Below are positions 15,782 through 23,814 of a stretch of DNA of 24,579 bases, piece after piece; within the stretch, counting starts at the first letter, position 1, and each line of letters begins with the position of its first letter. The DNA is from a virus. The notes under the pieces were generated by a model that was given only the letters and a program-made list of their open reading frames with translations, had not been told where the DNA came from and ran no database searches. The position numbers and the translations under genes were made by a program. The stretch spans positions 1 through 24,579 of IMG/VR virus record IMGVR_UViG_3300029327_000056, one strand, 5' to 3'.

Positions 15782-16660
15782 CTACGCAAGCCATGGAACT
15801 ACGACCAGTTCGGCACTGCCGAACCATGGGTTCCCTGCGCCAGCGGCATCGTTAGGAACCTTAAGGATGGATCGGCCGGCGCTCTCGAGTGTCGGTGGGA
15901 CCACTAGATGAGTGGGATTAATTCCCAGGGGGGCGCCTTCCTCGCTCTTGAATCCCATCATCGCGGCGCGCGCGGCAGCATAATTGGTGCCACTGAGTGT
16001 GGACTTGCTGCCGTAGGCAAGCTGCCAAAGGCCGAAGCCAACGTTCTTACGATCATCCACGCCGTAGAGAAACTTTTTGCGCATGAAGACGTTTTCATCG
16101 TCAGGACGATCTACCGATATGAAATCCGGGCGCTTTCTTATCTGAAGTATTATGGGTTTAATCGGCCGTGAAAGATCGAGCAGGAACCAGGGATCGCCCG
16201 TGCCGCCGCCCGAATTGGAAACGCTTGCGCCACCCACTGGATGATCCGTATCAAAGAAGTACTGCCTGTCGTAGCAGGCCGTCGTAAAGCCGGCCTTGAG
16301 CAACGCGAACACAAGCATGTCGGGGTGCTGTTTTGCCGCCCAGGCCAATCCCTGGACCATCGGCGTGTAGACGCCAATCTGGTCATCCTCCACATCATTT
16401 CTGTCCACCTCGATCGTGGACTCGTAGTCCTTGTTCACTATTTCGTATTTGAAGGCCGAAAGATCGCGGATTGCGCGATCGCCAACCCATTCGCGAAGCA
16501 TCGGAAAATCTCCAAGCCATTTGTAGTCAACGGACCTGCCTTCCGAGGGCACCTCCATGGCAACAATGGGCCACTGTGAAGGAGCGCCGTCGAACGACTC
16601 GTTAAAAACAGTCTTAAAGGATTTATAAATTCCGGAGAGATTTGCCTGGTCTATTATCAT
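15782..16660 (-). CDS. major capsid protein (Mu gpT-like)
   Basis: The protein has 292 residues and closely follows the Mu gpT family (HK97-fold major head protein, about 305 residues in Mu): YKSFKTVFNESFDGA at the start, then VPSEGRSVDYKWLGDFPMLR, IEVDRNDVEDDQIGVY, and a C-terminal LVVPPTLESAGRSIL and PWFGSAELVVVPWL. The start is the ATG at 16660, with GGGAG seven bases upstream. A longer open frame to 16720 is repeat-derived DNA and lacks a ribosome site. No N-terminal propeptide is apparent. A 189-base repeat-containing spacer separates it from the cement-like gene upstream. Confidence 0.92.
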   Translation of the reverse strand: MIIDQANLSGIYKSFKTVFNESFDGAPSQWPIVAMEVPSEGRSVDYKWLGDFPMLREWVGDRAIRDLSAFKYEIVNKDYESTIEVDRNDVEDDQIGVYTPMVQGLAWAAKQHPDMLVFALLKAGFTTACYDRQYFFDTDHPVGGASVSNSGGGTGDPWFLLDLSRPIKPIILQIRKRPDFISVDRPDDENVFMRKKFLYGVDDRKNVGFGLWQLAYGSKSTLSGTNYAAARAAMMGFKSEEGAPLGINPTHLVVPPTLESAGRSILKVPNDAAGAGNPWFGSAELVVVPWLA

Positions 16661-16849
16661 TGCGTTGCTCCCTTTGGCGTTGCGGGTTGCGGATTCCCAA
16701 TGCCAGTACCTGCTTTCCACTGGCTTTTTCGGATGTAAGTTTTTCTAGCGGATCGAGTGTACGGGCGCTGATTCCTGTCGTCAGTTGCGTCTGGAGTTCC
16801 AACCCGCATAACGATGCTCGTAACCCGCAAACCTTTCACCCGAAACCGC
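16661..16849. repeat. repeat-bearing spacer upstream of the capsid gene
   Basis: The spacer carries GTTGCGGGTTGCG (16679-16691), identical to 6455-6467, and near its other end inverted counterparts AACCCGCA (16801-16808 and 16823-16830) around a CGATGCTCG unit. No open frame with a ribosome site is present apart from the final stretch leading into the capsid ATG. Unlike the tightly overlapping genes elsewhere in the operon, this looks like dispersed-repeat DNA inserted between two virion genes. Confidence 0.5.
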
Positions 16850-17254
16850 CTACCTCATATCTATATCAACACCCACTTCGGTGGCGCTGATGAACTCGGC
16901 GATCGTGCCGCATGCGACCGAGTTGCTGGTGGTCTTTGCAACAGTCTGATCGTCTGAGACGTTCACGGCTGCTCCGATGTCGGTTATGGCCAAGGCCGAG
17001 GAGGCCAGGCGAAAGACCCCTTTACGCCTGACCCGCACAGTCATGTCGCCGTTTGCGCCCGCGGAGTTATCCGCCTGTTCGCCCGCGATGCCTACGAATT
17101 TGAAGTTGGCGGTGTCCGCACCCGGCGTGGCATAACCCGATGTATTCAAGCAGACGATGGACCCGGCATATATCTTTGCTCCGGATGCCACCTTGTATTC
17201 AATTTCGAGCCCCTGGCGATAGGTTGTCTTCCTATCCGTAGATAAAGCAGCCAT
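16850..17254 (-). CDS. small beta-barrel capsid cement/decoration-like protein
   Basis: This 134-residue protein lies between the prohead protease and the major capsid, the slot used for head decoration proteins. The sequence is almost all beta: YKVASGAKIYAGSIVCLNTSG, then FVGIAGEQADNS and VRVRRKGVFRLASSA, ending EFISATEVGVDIDM. This is the pattern of DUF2190-type capsid cement proteins, in which a 'ysvaaGa.iyaGalV.l...G' hairpin comes first. There is no signal peptide. GGAG lies eight bases before the ATG. The role is inferred from position and fold. Confidence 0.75.
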   Translation of the reverse strand: MAALSTDRKTTYRQGLEIEYKVASGAKIYAGSIVCLNTSGYATPGADTANFKFVGIAGEQADNSAGANGDMTVRVRRKGVFRLASSALAITDIGAAVNVSDDQTVAKTTSNSVACGTIAEFISATEVGVDIDMR

Positions 17255-17381
17255 CTATTGTTCTCCTTTTCCGCCCGTTTCCGGTTGCCTGTTCATCCAT
17301 ATTGACCGTCTGAGTTGCTTTAATTGAAAGTCCATAACATTCGAGAACGACTCCACTGCGGCCTCAGTTTTCCCGCCTCAA

Positions 17382-18389
17382 TTATTCGTTGTACTTGTTC
17401 CAGGTCTCCTCGGAGATGTTGAGGAGCTTATTTATGTGATGTTGCCGATCTCCGGGACGCAAGGTTTGCCTGGAATCAAGGGACTTCGTGTCTATCCTGT
17501 CTAGAGGAACTACTCGAGGGGCCTTGGCAATAAAGAGGCGAAAACCTTCGAGGTCTTCTCTGGAATACTTTTCCGCCCACTCGCGCTGAGCGGGAGTGAT
17601 CTTGCCATCTTTGAGCGCTGCCGCTACAAGGTCACCGCGATCACGCTCGGCTAGCTTGCATTCAAGGGCGGCAACTTCAAGCGTCAGGTCCGGCTTTTGC
17701 CGAAGAGCATGAATAGTTGCAACCGTCTCGCTTTTTCCGGCTCCTTCGGCAACGCCGAGTGCGTCCATCACTTCCTTGCAGGCAACCACCGCCTCGGCCT
17801 TTTCCTTGAGCTTTCCCACTTCCCCCGAAATTTCTTCGGCTGATGACGTACCGGGCAGCCCGATCTGTTTTGCGAGTAATTCGAGAAATTCCATTCCTTC
17901 CCTCCCATTTGGGTTGTCATTTCCGTTGATAGAAGACTTGGCCGTTATCGGCTTTATCCAGTTAAGGCGCGGTGCATTGGTGAGTGCCACACGAAGCAGT
18001 TCGACAAGTCTTCGGCCGTCTTTTGACACGAGGAAGACGGGCGAAAAATAGCGGTACTCTTTTTTCGCCAGGTACTCCCGCGCCCGGTCTGTCCATTCCA
18101 CTACTGCCCACAATCCTTCTTTTCCGCGATCTTCCAGCCGCTTGATCCACCCAGCTGCCGGTGCGCGACTTCCGGCTTCGGTCTGGTGTTCGTAGTCGAT
18201 CACCATATCGAGACCTCTGATGCTGAAGCGCTCGATTACCTGCGACATTGCCTCTCCATCCACCACGAAAGACTCCGATCCCTGGATCTCAACCACTCCC
18301 CACGGAAAAACCTGGAATTGAGAAGGAACGGGAGCCCCATCGGGCAAGCCCGCGAAAAATCCGAGTCTTTGACTGCCATTGCTCTGCAC
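17382..18389 (-). CDS. prohead protease/scaffold (Mu gpI, gp32-like)
   Basis: The protein has 335 residues and matches the Mu I-type protease family. The N-terminal half (1-150) is the protease: FQVFPWGVVEI, VIDYEHQTE (residues 64-71, with D65 and H68), AAGWIKRLEDRG, EYRYFSPVF (111-119) and LTNAPRLNWI (136-145). The rest (about 155-335) is charged and helical, consistent with the scaffold region that in Mu is also made separately as gpZ. Translation starts at GTG with AAGGAG six bases ahead. The 161 bases upstream, before the portal stop, have no good gene. In Mu gp30 and gp31 would lie there. Confidence 0.88.
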   Translation of the reverse strand: MQSNGSQRLGFFAGLPDGAPVPSQFQVFPWGVVEIQGSESFVVDGEAMSQVIERFSIRGLDMVIDYEHQTEAGSRAPAAGWIKRLEDRGKEGLWAVVEWTDRAREYLAKKEYRYFSPVFLVSKDGRRLVELLRVALTNAPRLNWIKPITAKSSINGNDNPNGREGMEFLELLAKQIGLPGTSSAEEISGEVGKLKEKAEAVVACKEVMDALGVAEGAGKSETVATIHALRQKPDLTLEVAALECKLAERDRGDLVAAALKDGKITPAQREWAEKYSREDLEGFRLFIAKAPRVVPLDRIDTKSLDSRQTLRPGDRQHHINKLLNISEETWNKYNE

Positions 18390-18416
18390 TTTGAACTCCT
18401 TCCCTGGGGCTTCATT

Positions 18417-18569
18417 TCAGCCACAGCCGGGAACCCGGCTTAGCCAAGAGGGTATTCCCTGTTTCTTGGTCGTCTGAATACGACTCCGGGCTACCCCCAT
18501 TTCGAACATCCCCCCACTCAGTTCAGCTTTGGGCCAATGCGGCTCCGGTTTTAATAGCGCTTCTCCTGA
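18417..18569 (-). pseudogene. possible frameshifted 3' end of the portal gene
   Basis: In the -1 frame relative to the portal, an open stretch of 50 codons starts at 18569 and reads SGEALLKPEPHWPKAELSGG and further, ending at a TGA at 18417. In DUF935 portals the helix ending in a 'fglPvp..' segment is usually followed by GE-x-L-L/P-type residues and a C-terminal tail, and here this appears only in the shifted frame. The zero frame instead ends GNGDQEKRY. A one-base loss near 18569-18571 would explain it. No start codon with a good ribosome site serves the frame, apart from a weak ATG within it. Confidence 0.35.
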
Positions 18570-19798
18570 TCACCATTGCCGACGGGCAGCTTAAAGCGCT
18601 CGGCGAGTTGATCGCGATTGAACTGAAAGCCTATCTCCGAGAGGATTTTGTAGACTTCCGCAATGGACTTCATGTCTTCGGACGGCTCGCACAAGAAGTG
18701 GAATCTAGGCACGGGCACGTCCCAGCCGTAGTTGAAACCGATAAGAGGCCTTAGGATCTGCTGAGTTATCGTTTTGGAGAGCGCCTTGCAGTCCGCCTCC
18801 AAGATGTCCTGCCGGACTTCGGAATGTACCCGCCCCAGCGCATACGATCCCGCTCCCTTGCCTCCCGGCTCGGATGTAAGAGTCTGTCCGAGGACAGCCT
18901 TCGACATTTGTGCATCGCAAAAAGAGGCCAGGCTTTCATAGACATTGAGCGATGAACCCTTCTGGGCCTCGATGAATTCTATCTCCGTGGACTTTGATAT
19001 AATGCCCGCGGCATCCGAGCCAAGCGAACGAACGGCGTGAATCAGCGCCTCGCGGTCTGCCCTGGTTGCACCCGGCTCGTATTTGCCGATCCGAAGAGGC
19101 ATACCGTAAACTTCCGCAAACCCTATCCAGTCCTTTAATGCGTAGTTCTTGAACAGGTACATCCAGGCGCACACCCGCATGATTCCGGCACGAGTATCGT
19201 AGCCGGAACGGGCGCGGCATCGGTGGTAGACGAACTTGAAGGGCGGAGGCTCGATACCCTCGACGGGGACATGATCGGTGAGGATTCTCGGTGTAAGGGA
19301 ATTCCAGAAAGTGATTTTTTTCGGGTGCACCCACCGCAGGCCTCGAATACCGACCTGGCCCTCAGAAGCCTCCCAAAGGATTTCCATTATCGAATACCCT
19401 TTTCCCAGAGCATCGAGCAGGTCCAGGACGTTTTCGTCGAAGTCGGAAAGCCCCTGAATTAGCGCGCGGCAAAAAGCAGCGGTTTCCATGGCTTGTGCTG
19501 AGGAATCGGCAGCCGCAACTTCCCATTCGAGTCCCTGTATGGCCATCTTGCGCGTCTGGAAAAGGCTTGCCAGATGTGCGTCCTTTTCCTCCATTTCCTC
19601 GAAAAGCTCTGCCTGGCTAAAAACGTCGCCCGCATCTGCCTGCCTGAAGATCCGGGCAAGCCGCCCAGGGGTGAGTCCGCTCGAAGGATAGCCGCTCCAC
19701 CGATCGCGAAGCGTCGCCGTGGCGAGTTCGCGAATATCTGGCTTTAAAGACCCGGAGACCGGGATAGGCTGGCTGAACTGGTCATATAAAATGGTCAT
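18551..19798 (-). CDS. portal protein (Mu gp29, DUF935)
   Basis: This 415-residue protein fits the DUF935/Mu gp29 portal family, the dodecameric ring through which DNA enters the head. Matching features are the N-terminal LTPGRLARIFRQADAGD, then LFEEMEEKDAHLASLFQTRK, GYSIMEILWE, LRWVHPKKITFW, LKDWIGFAEVYGMPLRIGKY and SKAVLGQTLTSEPGGKGAGS. The start at 19798 follows AGGACGG. It is about 100 residues shorter than Mu gp29 (512), missing the C-terminal tail, and a possible frameshift lies at its end. It is separated from the terminase gene by the plus-strand outer membrane protein gene. Confidence 0.9.
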   Translation of the reverse strand: MTILYDQFSQPIPVSGSLKPDIRELATATLRDRWSGYPSSGLTPGRLARIFRQADAGDVFSQAELFEEMEEKDAHLASLFQTRKMAIQGLEWEVAAADSSAQAMETAAFCRALIQGLSDFDENVLDLLDALGKGYSIMEILWEASEGQVGIRGLRWVHPKKITFWNSLTPRILTDHVPVEGIEPPPFKFVYHRCRARSGYDTRAGIMRVCAWMYLFKNYALKDWIGFAEVYGMPLRIGKYEPGATRADREALIHAVRSLGSDAAGIISKSTEIEFIEAQKGSSLNVYESLASFCDAQMSKAVLGQTLTSEPGGKGAGSYALGRVHSEVRQDILEADCKALSKTITQQILRPLIGFNYGWDVPVPRFHFLCEPSEDMKSIAEVYKILSEIGFQFNRDQLAERFKLPVGNGDQEKRY

Positions 19799-20283
19799 TT
19801 TACCGTCCTGGAATGTTTCGTTAGTCGATGTATTCCACCCCTGCTTCCACTTGCGGTCCTTCCACTTCGTAAGCAAAAGAAGCGATAAGCCGCCGTGCTA
19901 CCCTTTAGAAATGTGTTGCAGCGGGATGGGGAGGTAATAACAGGGGTTCTTTTCAGGTAGGGATAAATGAAATGAACATTTTACTGGTTATTTTGGAGAG
20001 GAGGTCAGCGTAATCTTGTGCCTCAAATGGGCCGTGCGTCTCATCATTTGACACTCATTGATTGCCTGAAGTATATTCCCGACATTCCCCAACTATTAAA
20101 ACTTTATTGATTTCCATCCATGAAGGCTACTCCATCTTATTGGTCGCACAGAGTAGCTTTCGATGTGTATTTGACCGCTGATTGGCGATGAGGTCCCAGG
20201 AAGCGCGTTGCGGTTACTGGTGCATAGCGCACGCGACTCATCTCTTATTCCTTGTTATTTTCTCTTTTAGGAGGGGCTTTGTT
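19799..20283 (+). other. 485-base intergenic region upstream of the OMP gene
   Basis: This divergent spacer holds the OMP promoter (20048-20077) and a leader of about 200 bases, then the AGGAGG at 20269-20274. On the portal side it holds the ribosome site of the portal gene. I see no convincing minus-strand promoter, so the portal and following genes would depend on transcription reading through from the terminase side. A 30-codon GTG frame at 20018-20110 is noted but not called. Confidence 0.5.
20048..20077 (+). promoter_or_regulatory. sigma70-type promoter for the OMP cargo gene
   Basis: A perfect TTGACA (20048-20053) is followed after 18 bases by TATATT (20072-20077), one base off the consensus -10. 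Start of transcription would be near 20084. Its strength and independence from late phage control suit expression in the lysogen. Confidence 0.65.
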
Positions 20284-21438
20284 ATGAAGACGGCAATCAT
20301 GTGCAGTTTTGCTTCCCTGCTCATCTGGACCGGCGTGTCGTTTGCTCAGACCGTCAACACTCCTTCAACTGCACCGACCACCTCCAATACCAGCCCCTTC
20401 TTTATCAGTGCGGAGGCGCTCTTATGGTGGATGAAGGATAGTCCGGCGCCACCGCCGCTTGTCAGCACTGGAAACATCGGGGAGGCTGGAACAAACGTGG
20501 TATTGGGGGGAAAACAACTTGATACCGGCATGCACCCCGGCTTCCGGGTTACGGCTGGGTATTGGGAAAAGGAAAAATGGGGCCTTGAGGCAAGTTTTTT
20601 CTATCTCTCCTCCCAATCGACCGGCCGGAGTGTAAGTTCTTCGGGCCAGATCGATTCCCAATTACTCCTCGTTCCTTTCTATAACGTCCTTCGCCAGGAG
20701 GAGGACTCATCTTTCCTGTCTTTTCCAGGCGCTTTCTCGGGTCAGGCACACGAAGAGATGAGTTCCCGAATGTTTGGCGCCGAACTGATGGGCGGAACAA
20801 ACTTGGTGTCGAACAGGAGATGGAAAGTGGATCTTCTGGGAGGTTTTAGATACCTTAATCTTCGTGAGAAATTCTCATTGGCCACGAGCAGCCCGTTCAT
20901 CGACATTCCCAATGATATCTACCAGACGATTGATCAGTTCAATACTACAAACCATTTTTACGGGCCTCAGGCCGGCTTGCGGGCCAGTTCCGGATGGGGT
21001 CCGCTGACGGTCAACGGCACGTTTAAACTCGCTCTGGGCGCTATGGTCCAATCGGTTGATATTGACGGATCCCTGCTCACCAACGAATTCAACGCTCTGA
21101 GTTCTGCCTTCAAATATCCAGGCGGTTATTTCGCTCAGTCCACCAATATTGGCGAACACAGCCAAACTGACTTCGCTGTGATCCCGGAGGTGGGGCTAAA
21201 CCTGGGTTACAGAATCACCGACCGAATCAACGTTTTCGCCGGCTATACATTCCTCTATACAAACAACGTGGTTCGACCCGGCGACCAGATAGACCGCAGC
21301 ATCAATCCCTCACAGGGCGCGACATATACCGGGCTGCCTGATACACAGCTCATAGGAGCGGCCAGACCGGCGTTCTCGTTCAAGGAATCGGATTTCTGGG
21401 CTCAGGGAGTCAACATGGGGATCGAGTATCGGTTTTAA
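20284..21438 (+). CDS. BBP7-like outer membrane beta-barrel protein (cargo gene)
   Basis: The only plus-strand gene encodes 384 residues with a signal peptide (MKTAIMC...VSFA, cut before Q22). It resembles the BBP7 outer membrane family: FISAEALLWWMKDSPAPPPL near the start of the mature protein, VLGGKQLDTGMHPGFRVTAG, then paired amphipathic strands (WGLEASFFYLSSQ, RRWKVDLLGGFRYLNL, ITDRINVFAGYTFLY) and the C-terminal SDFWAQGVNMGIEYRF ending in phenylalanine, the usual barrel-assembly signal. The start at 20284 follows AGGAGG by nine bases; an upstream in-frame ATG at 20182 has no such site. It lies between terminase and portal, which are adjacent in Mu, and is antisense to late transcription. 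A likely role is altering the lysogen's surface, for example superinfection exclusion (inference). Confidence 0.82.
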   Translation: MKTAIMCSFASLLIWTGVSFAQTVNTPSTAPTTSNTSPFFISAEALLWWMKDSPAPPPLVSTGNIGEAGTNVVLGGKQLDTGMHPGFRVTAGYWEKEKWGLEASFFYLSSQSTGRSVSSSGQIDSQLLLVPFYNVLRQEEDSSFLSFPGAFSGQAHEEMSSRMFGAELMGGTNLVSNRRWKVDLLGGFRYLNLREKFSLATSSPFIDIPNDIYQTIDQFNTTNHFYGPQAGLRASSGWGPLTVNGTFKLALGAMVQSVDIDGSLLTNEFNALSSAFKYPGGYFAQSTNIGEHSQTDFAVIPEVGLNLGYRITDRINVFAGYTFLYTNNVVRPGDQIDRSINPSQGATYTGLPDTQLIGAARPAFSFKESDFWAQGVNMGIEYRF

Positions 21439-21512
21439 ACGCGTACCCTGTCCAAAATAAAGCCAAGGGGGCCAGGGGAACGAGTCCCCCCGCCCCGGAC
21501 GCGCAGCGGCGC

Positions 21513-21535
21513 GGGGAGTGAGGAGTGCGCTCCCC
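21513..21535. terminator. candidate hairpin between convergent OMP and terminase genes
   Basis: GGGGAG (21513-21518) pairs with CTCCCC (21530-21535) around an 11-base loop, and another GGGGA/TCCCC hairpin lies about 30 bases before it. Neither has a strong T run, so they would be weak intrinsic terminators. The 152-base spacer is unusually rich in G and C runs and may be repeat-derived. Confidence 0.3.
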
Positions 21536-21590
21536 ACTTTCATAGACTTATTCCGAACGCAAATGGTGACCGCTTTTCCATTTCGAGGGA

Positions 21591-23051
21591 TCAGTAGCGT
21601 TTGAAAGACGTGGCCCGGCGCTCTCCCAGGGCTTCGTATTCCACCGGGCCTCCCTCGCTACGAGTGGCAGCGTGCCAGGCGAGGGCACATGCTACAGCTG
21701 AATCGCCGTGGCGTCTGCCGCCGTCCCGACCTCTTCCACGGTAGTTTTCCGGGACACGCGCAACACCTTTTTCCATCCTAACCGAGCGCAGGTCGTCAAG
21801 TATATCGGGGTCTTTGGGGATCAGAATGGTTCTATCTTCGAAGGCCGCCCTGCAGGACGGCATGTTTTCGAGGTACCACTTGTCGGTCAGCATCACCTGT
21901 TTGATGCGCCGGGCTCCGTATCGCTGCATGGCGACTTCGGCCAGGTAATGGCCGTTTCCTCGCGCATCCATTGCCCCTCCCGAAAAGCGAGGCAGCCTGT
22001 CGGCGATATGGAAAAGGACCTGCTCCTGCTGGCGGAAGGGAACATTTCGAAGCTCGACCACAAACGGGGCCCGGTACCTTAATTTTCCGACCTCCTGGAG
22101 CGGGAAAATCACAGTGAGATCTCCGCTTCGGCCGAAATCCTCACCGAAAAACGAAGGCCGCTCCGGCGCGAGATCTTCCATGAGAGGAGTGACATTTTGC
22201 CTGAGCCAGTCGTTCATTTCGACCCACCGCCGCTCTTCGGGCATTTCAGCGAACTCTGGCCTGCATGCCCGGCGAATTACGGGAATGTTATCATCCATGC
22301 AGGACTCAATCAGGGCCCGTGGAATCCATGCCCCCGATCCGCGACTCGGAACGCAAAAGAGTTCCTCGTCCGCAAACTCGCCGTAGAAATCGACAAGTTC
22401 CTGCCTCCAAGCCGCCTCTGTCCCTTCCGACCAAGCCTTTCCGGTCCGCAGGCATATTCGCCTGAAAAGCCCTTGTTGCAGCGCATCATCAAGGGTGATA
22501 CGGTGGAGTGAATAGGGCTTCTTACACGACCGCACATCGTTTACGAGTTCATTGAAAGGATTTTCGTCGCCATTGTGGGTGCTTATTACGGCCAACCTGC
22601 CGCCCCACATGAGCAGGGCGACAGCGGCCTTGAGGAGCTGAGGCAGGTCGTTGTGGAATGCCGCTTCATCAATTACCACCTTGCCCTGCTTGCCCCGGAG
22701 ATTGCTCGGGCGACTTGATAGGGCCGTTACCCTGAAATCCGACGCAAAACGTATTCGATAGCCGAGGATGTCCTTTTCCTCATCCCGGATCATCGCCTCC
22801 TCCATCCGGTCGGCCGCAATGCCCAGGTTTCGAGCCCAAAATGCTGTATCGTTTATGAATTCGATCGCCATTTCACGGCTGTATCCGATGTACCAGACAT
22901 TCATCCCGCCGGTGGAAGCCGCCGTGAGAGCTGAATCCGCCGCTTCGCACCAGCTGAGCCCAACCCGCCGCGACTTTTCGCAAACCTTCACGGGCGCCGG
23001 GTCGTAGATCCATCTTTGCTGGTAGGGCAAAAGGGAAAATGGCGATATCAT
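21591..23051 (-). CDS. terminase large subunit (Mu gp28-like)
   Basis: This 486-residue DNA-packaging motor has both expected domains. The ATPase carries a divergent Walker A, KSRRVGLSW (26-34), typical of the Mu gp28 group, a Walker B KVVIDEAA (124-131, with D128 and E129), and a coupling motif STHNGDENP (157-165). The C-terminal RNase H-like nuclease has acidic residues D305 (GEDFG), D362 (AMDARG) and D450 (RRHGDSAV). The length is near that of Mu gp28. Its ATG overlaps the DUF3486 stop (ATGA). In Mu the portal gene follows directly; here the OMP gene intervenes. Confidence 0.93.
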   Translation of the reverse strand: MISPFSLLPYQQRWIYDPAPVKVCEKSRRVGLSWCEAADSALTAASTGGMNVWYIGYSREMAIEFINDTAFWARNLGIAADRMEEAMIRDEEKDILGYRIRFASDFRVTALSSRPSNLRGKQGKVVIDEAAFHNDLPQLLKAAVALLMWGGRLAVISTHNGDENPFNELVNDVRSCKKPYSLHRITLDDALQQGLFRRICLRTGKAWSEGTEAAWRQELVDFYGEFADEELFCVPSRGSGAWIPRALIESCMDDNIPVIRRACRPEFAEMPEERRWVEMNDWLRQNVTPLMEDLAPERPSFFGEDFGRSGDLTVIFPLQEVGKLRYRAPFVVELRNVPFRQQEQVLFHIADRLPRFSGGAMDARGNGHYLAEVAMQRYGARRIKQVMLTDKWYLENMPSCRAAFEDRTILIPKDPDILDDLRSVRMEKGVARVPENYRGRGRDGGRRHGDSAVACALAWHAATRSEGGPVEYEALGERRATSFKRY

Positions 23052-23569
23052 TCAGCAATACCGAGTATTTTTCGCCGGATCTCCTCGGCAGCTTCTTCTG
23101 ACAGGCCGTTTTTGCGGTTCTTCTGTCCGACCTCTTCGGCGGCCTTCTCCACCCGTGCCCGGAATTCCCGCCGCAACCGCTCGCGCTGTACATTCGACGA
23201 CTGGAGCCTTGCGAAATCGGAGAGAAGCTTTGGCAGGGTTTCCAGTTCTATTTTTCCATCGAGCTGAGACTCAATTATCATCTGTGTAAAGAGTCGGGAT
23301 GCCGCTTCGCCAAGCAGCAGGCCGTCCTCAGTATCGGATGCCAGCGCACGGGATTTTTCCTCGATCACGCGCAGCCGCCGGTAGCATTCCAGAAATTCGG
23401 CGCCGTAGCGGCCGATGGTCGTCTTGGTAATATCTTGGCCCTGCTCGGCAAGAAAGCTCCTTATTTCCTCGAAGCTCGAGCCTTCCACAAGCAACCGATC
23501 GACCTGTTCGGCAATATGTAATGGAAGCTCTTTTCCCTTCCCTTTTCTTTTCCTTGCAGTCTCGGCCAT
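23048..23569 (-). CDS. DUF3486 protein (Mu gp27-like), probable small terminase
   Basis: At 173 residues and just before the large terminase, this fits the DUF3486/Mu gp27 family. A basic N-terminus (ARKRKGKGK) leads into a helix-turn-helix-like region at about 17-62 (LPLHIAEQVDRLLVEG, SFEEIRSFL, ITKTTIGRYGAEF), suited to binding packaging-site DNA. A long helical, coiled-coil C-terminus follows. The ATG at 23569 overlaps the upstream stop as TGATG; an in-frame start at 23608 would lie inside the upstream gene. As for Mu, the small terminase role is inferred from position and the DNA-binding fold. Confidence 0.85.
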   Translation of the reverse strand: MAETARKRKGKGKELPLHIAEQVDRLLVEGSSFEEIRSFLAEQGQDITKTTIGRYGAEFLECYRRLRVIEEKSRALASDTEDGLLLGEAASRLFTQMIIESQLDGKIELETLPKLLSDFARLQSSNVQRERLRREFRARVEKAAEEVGQKNRKNGLSEEAAEEIRRKILGIAE

Positions 23570-23814
23570 CAGGCGAGTTCCCTCTCGATTTCCTGGATCT
23601 CCGCGCATAAGGGAAGGTATAACTCCCGCAGCCGGTGGAGATCGGATATAAGCTCCAGGGCCTCATCTGTTCGCAATTCCTTTAGAGGTATGATGGAGGC
23701 TGGCTGAACGATCTGCTTTATAGCCGAAATAAGTCCTTGAGCCCGCGCCGCAAGGCGCATCCGCTCCATCTTTTTTTCCTGAAGAGCCCCTTTGAGGATC
23801 AGCCGCTCACTCAT
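23569..23814 (-). CDS. small helical protein in the Mu gp26 position
   Basis: This is an 81-residue protein predicted to be two long charged helices (LILKGALQEKKMERMRLAAR and ELISDLHRLRELYLPLCAEI) with a short PASIIPLKEL link. There is no membrane segment. It occupies the slot between the gp25-like and gp27-like genes of Mu and is coupled to both (ATGA at its start, TGATG at its end), with GGAGG four bases before the ATG. Function unknown. Confidence 0.75.
   Translation of the reverse strand: MSERLILKGALQEKKMERMRLAARAQGLISAIKQIVQPASIIPLKELRTDEALELISDLHRLRELYLPLCAEIQEIERELA

Noticed and set aside
17255-17335. 26-codon minus-strand frame ending directly before the cement-like gene's ATG
   Set aside because: Short, no clear ribosome site, no recognisable sequence; the ending next to the ATG could be chance in a 127-base gap.
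18425-18440. GCCGGG/CCCGGC hairpin in the portal-protease spacer
   Set aside because: No T run on either strand and it falls within the candidate shifted portal frame; not called as a terminator.
20018-20110. 30-codon plus-strand GTG frame downstream of GAGAGGAGG
   Set aside because: The purine-rich site is about 14 bases from the GTG, too far for normal use, and the frame runs through the OMP promoter.
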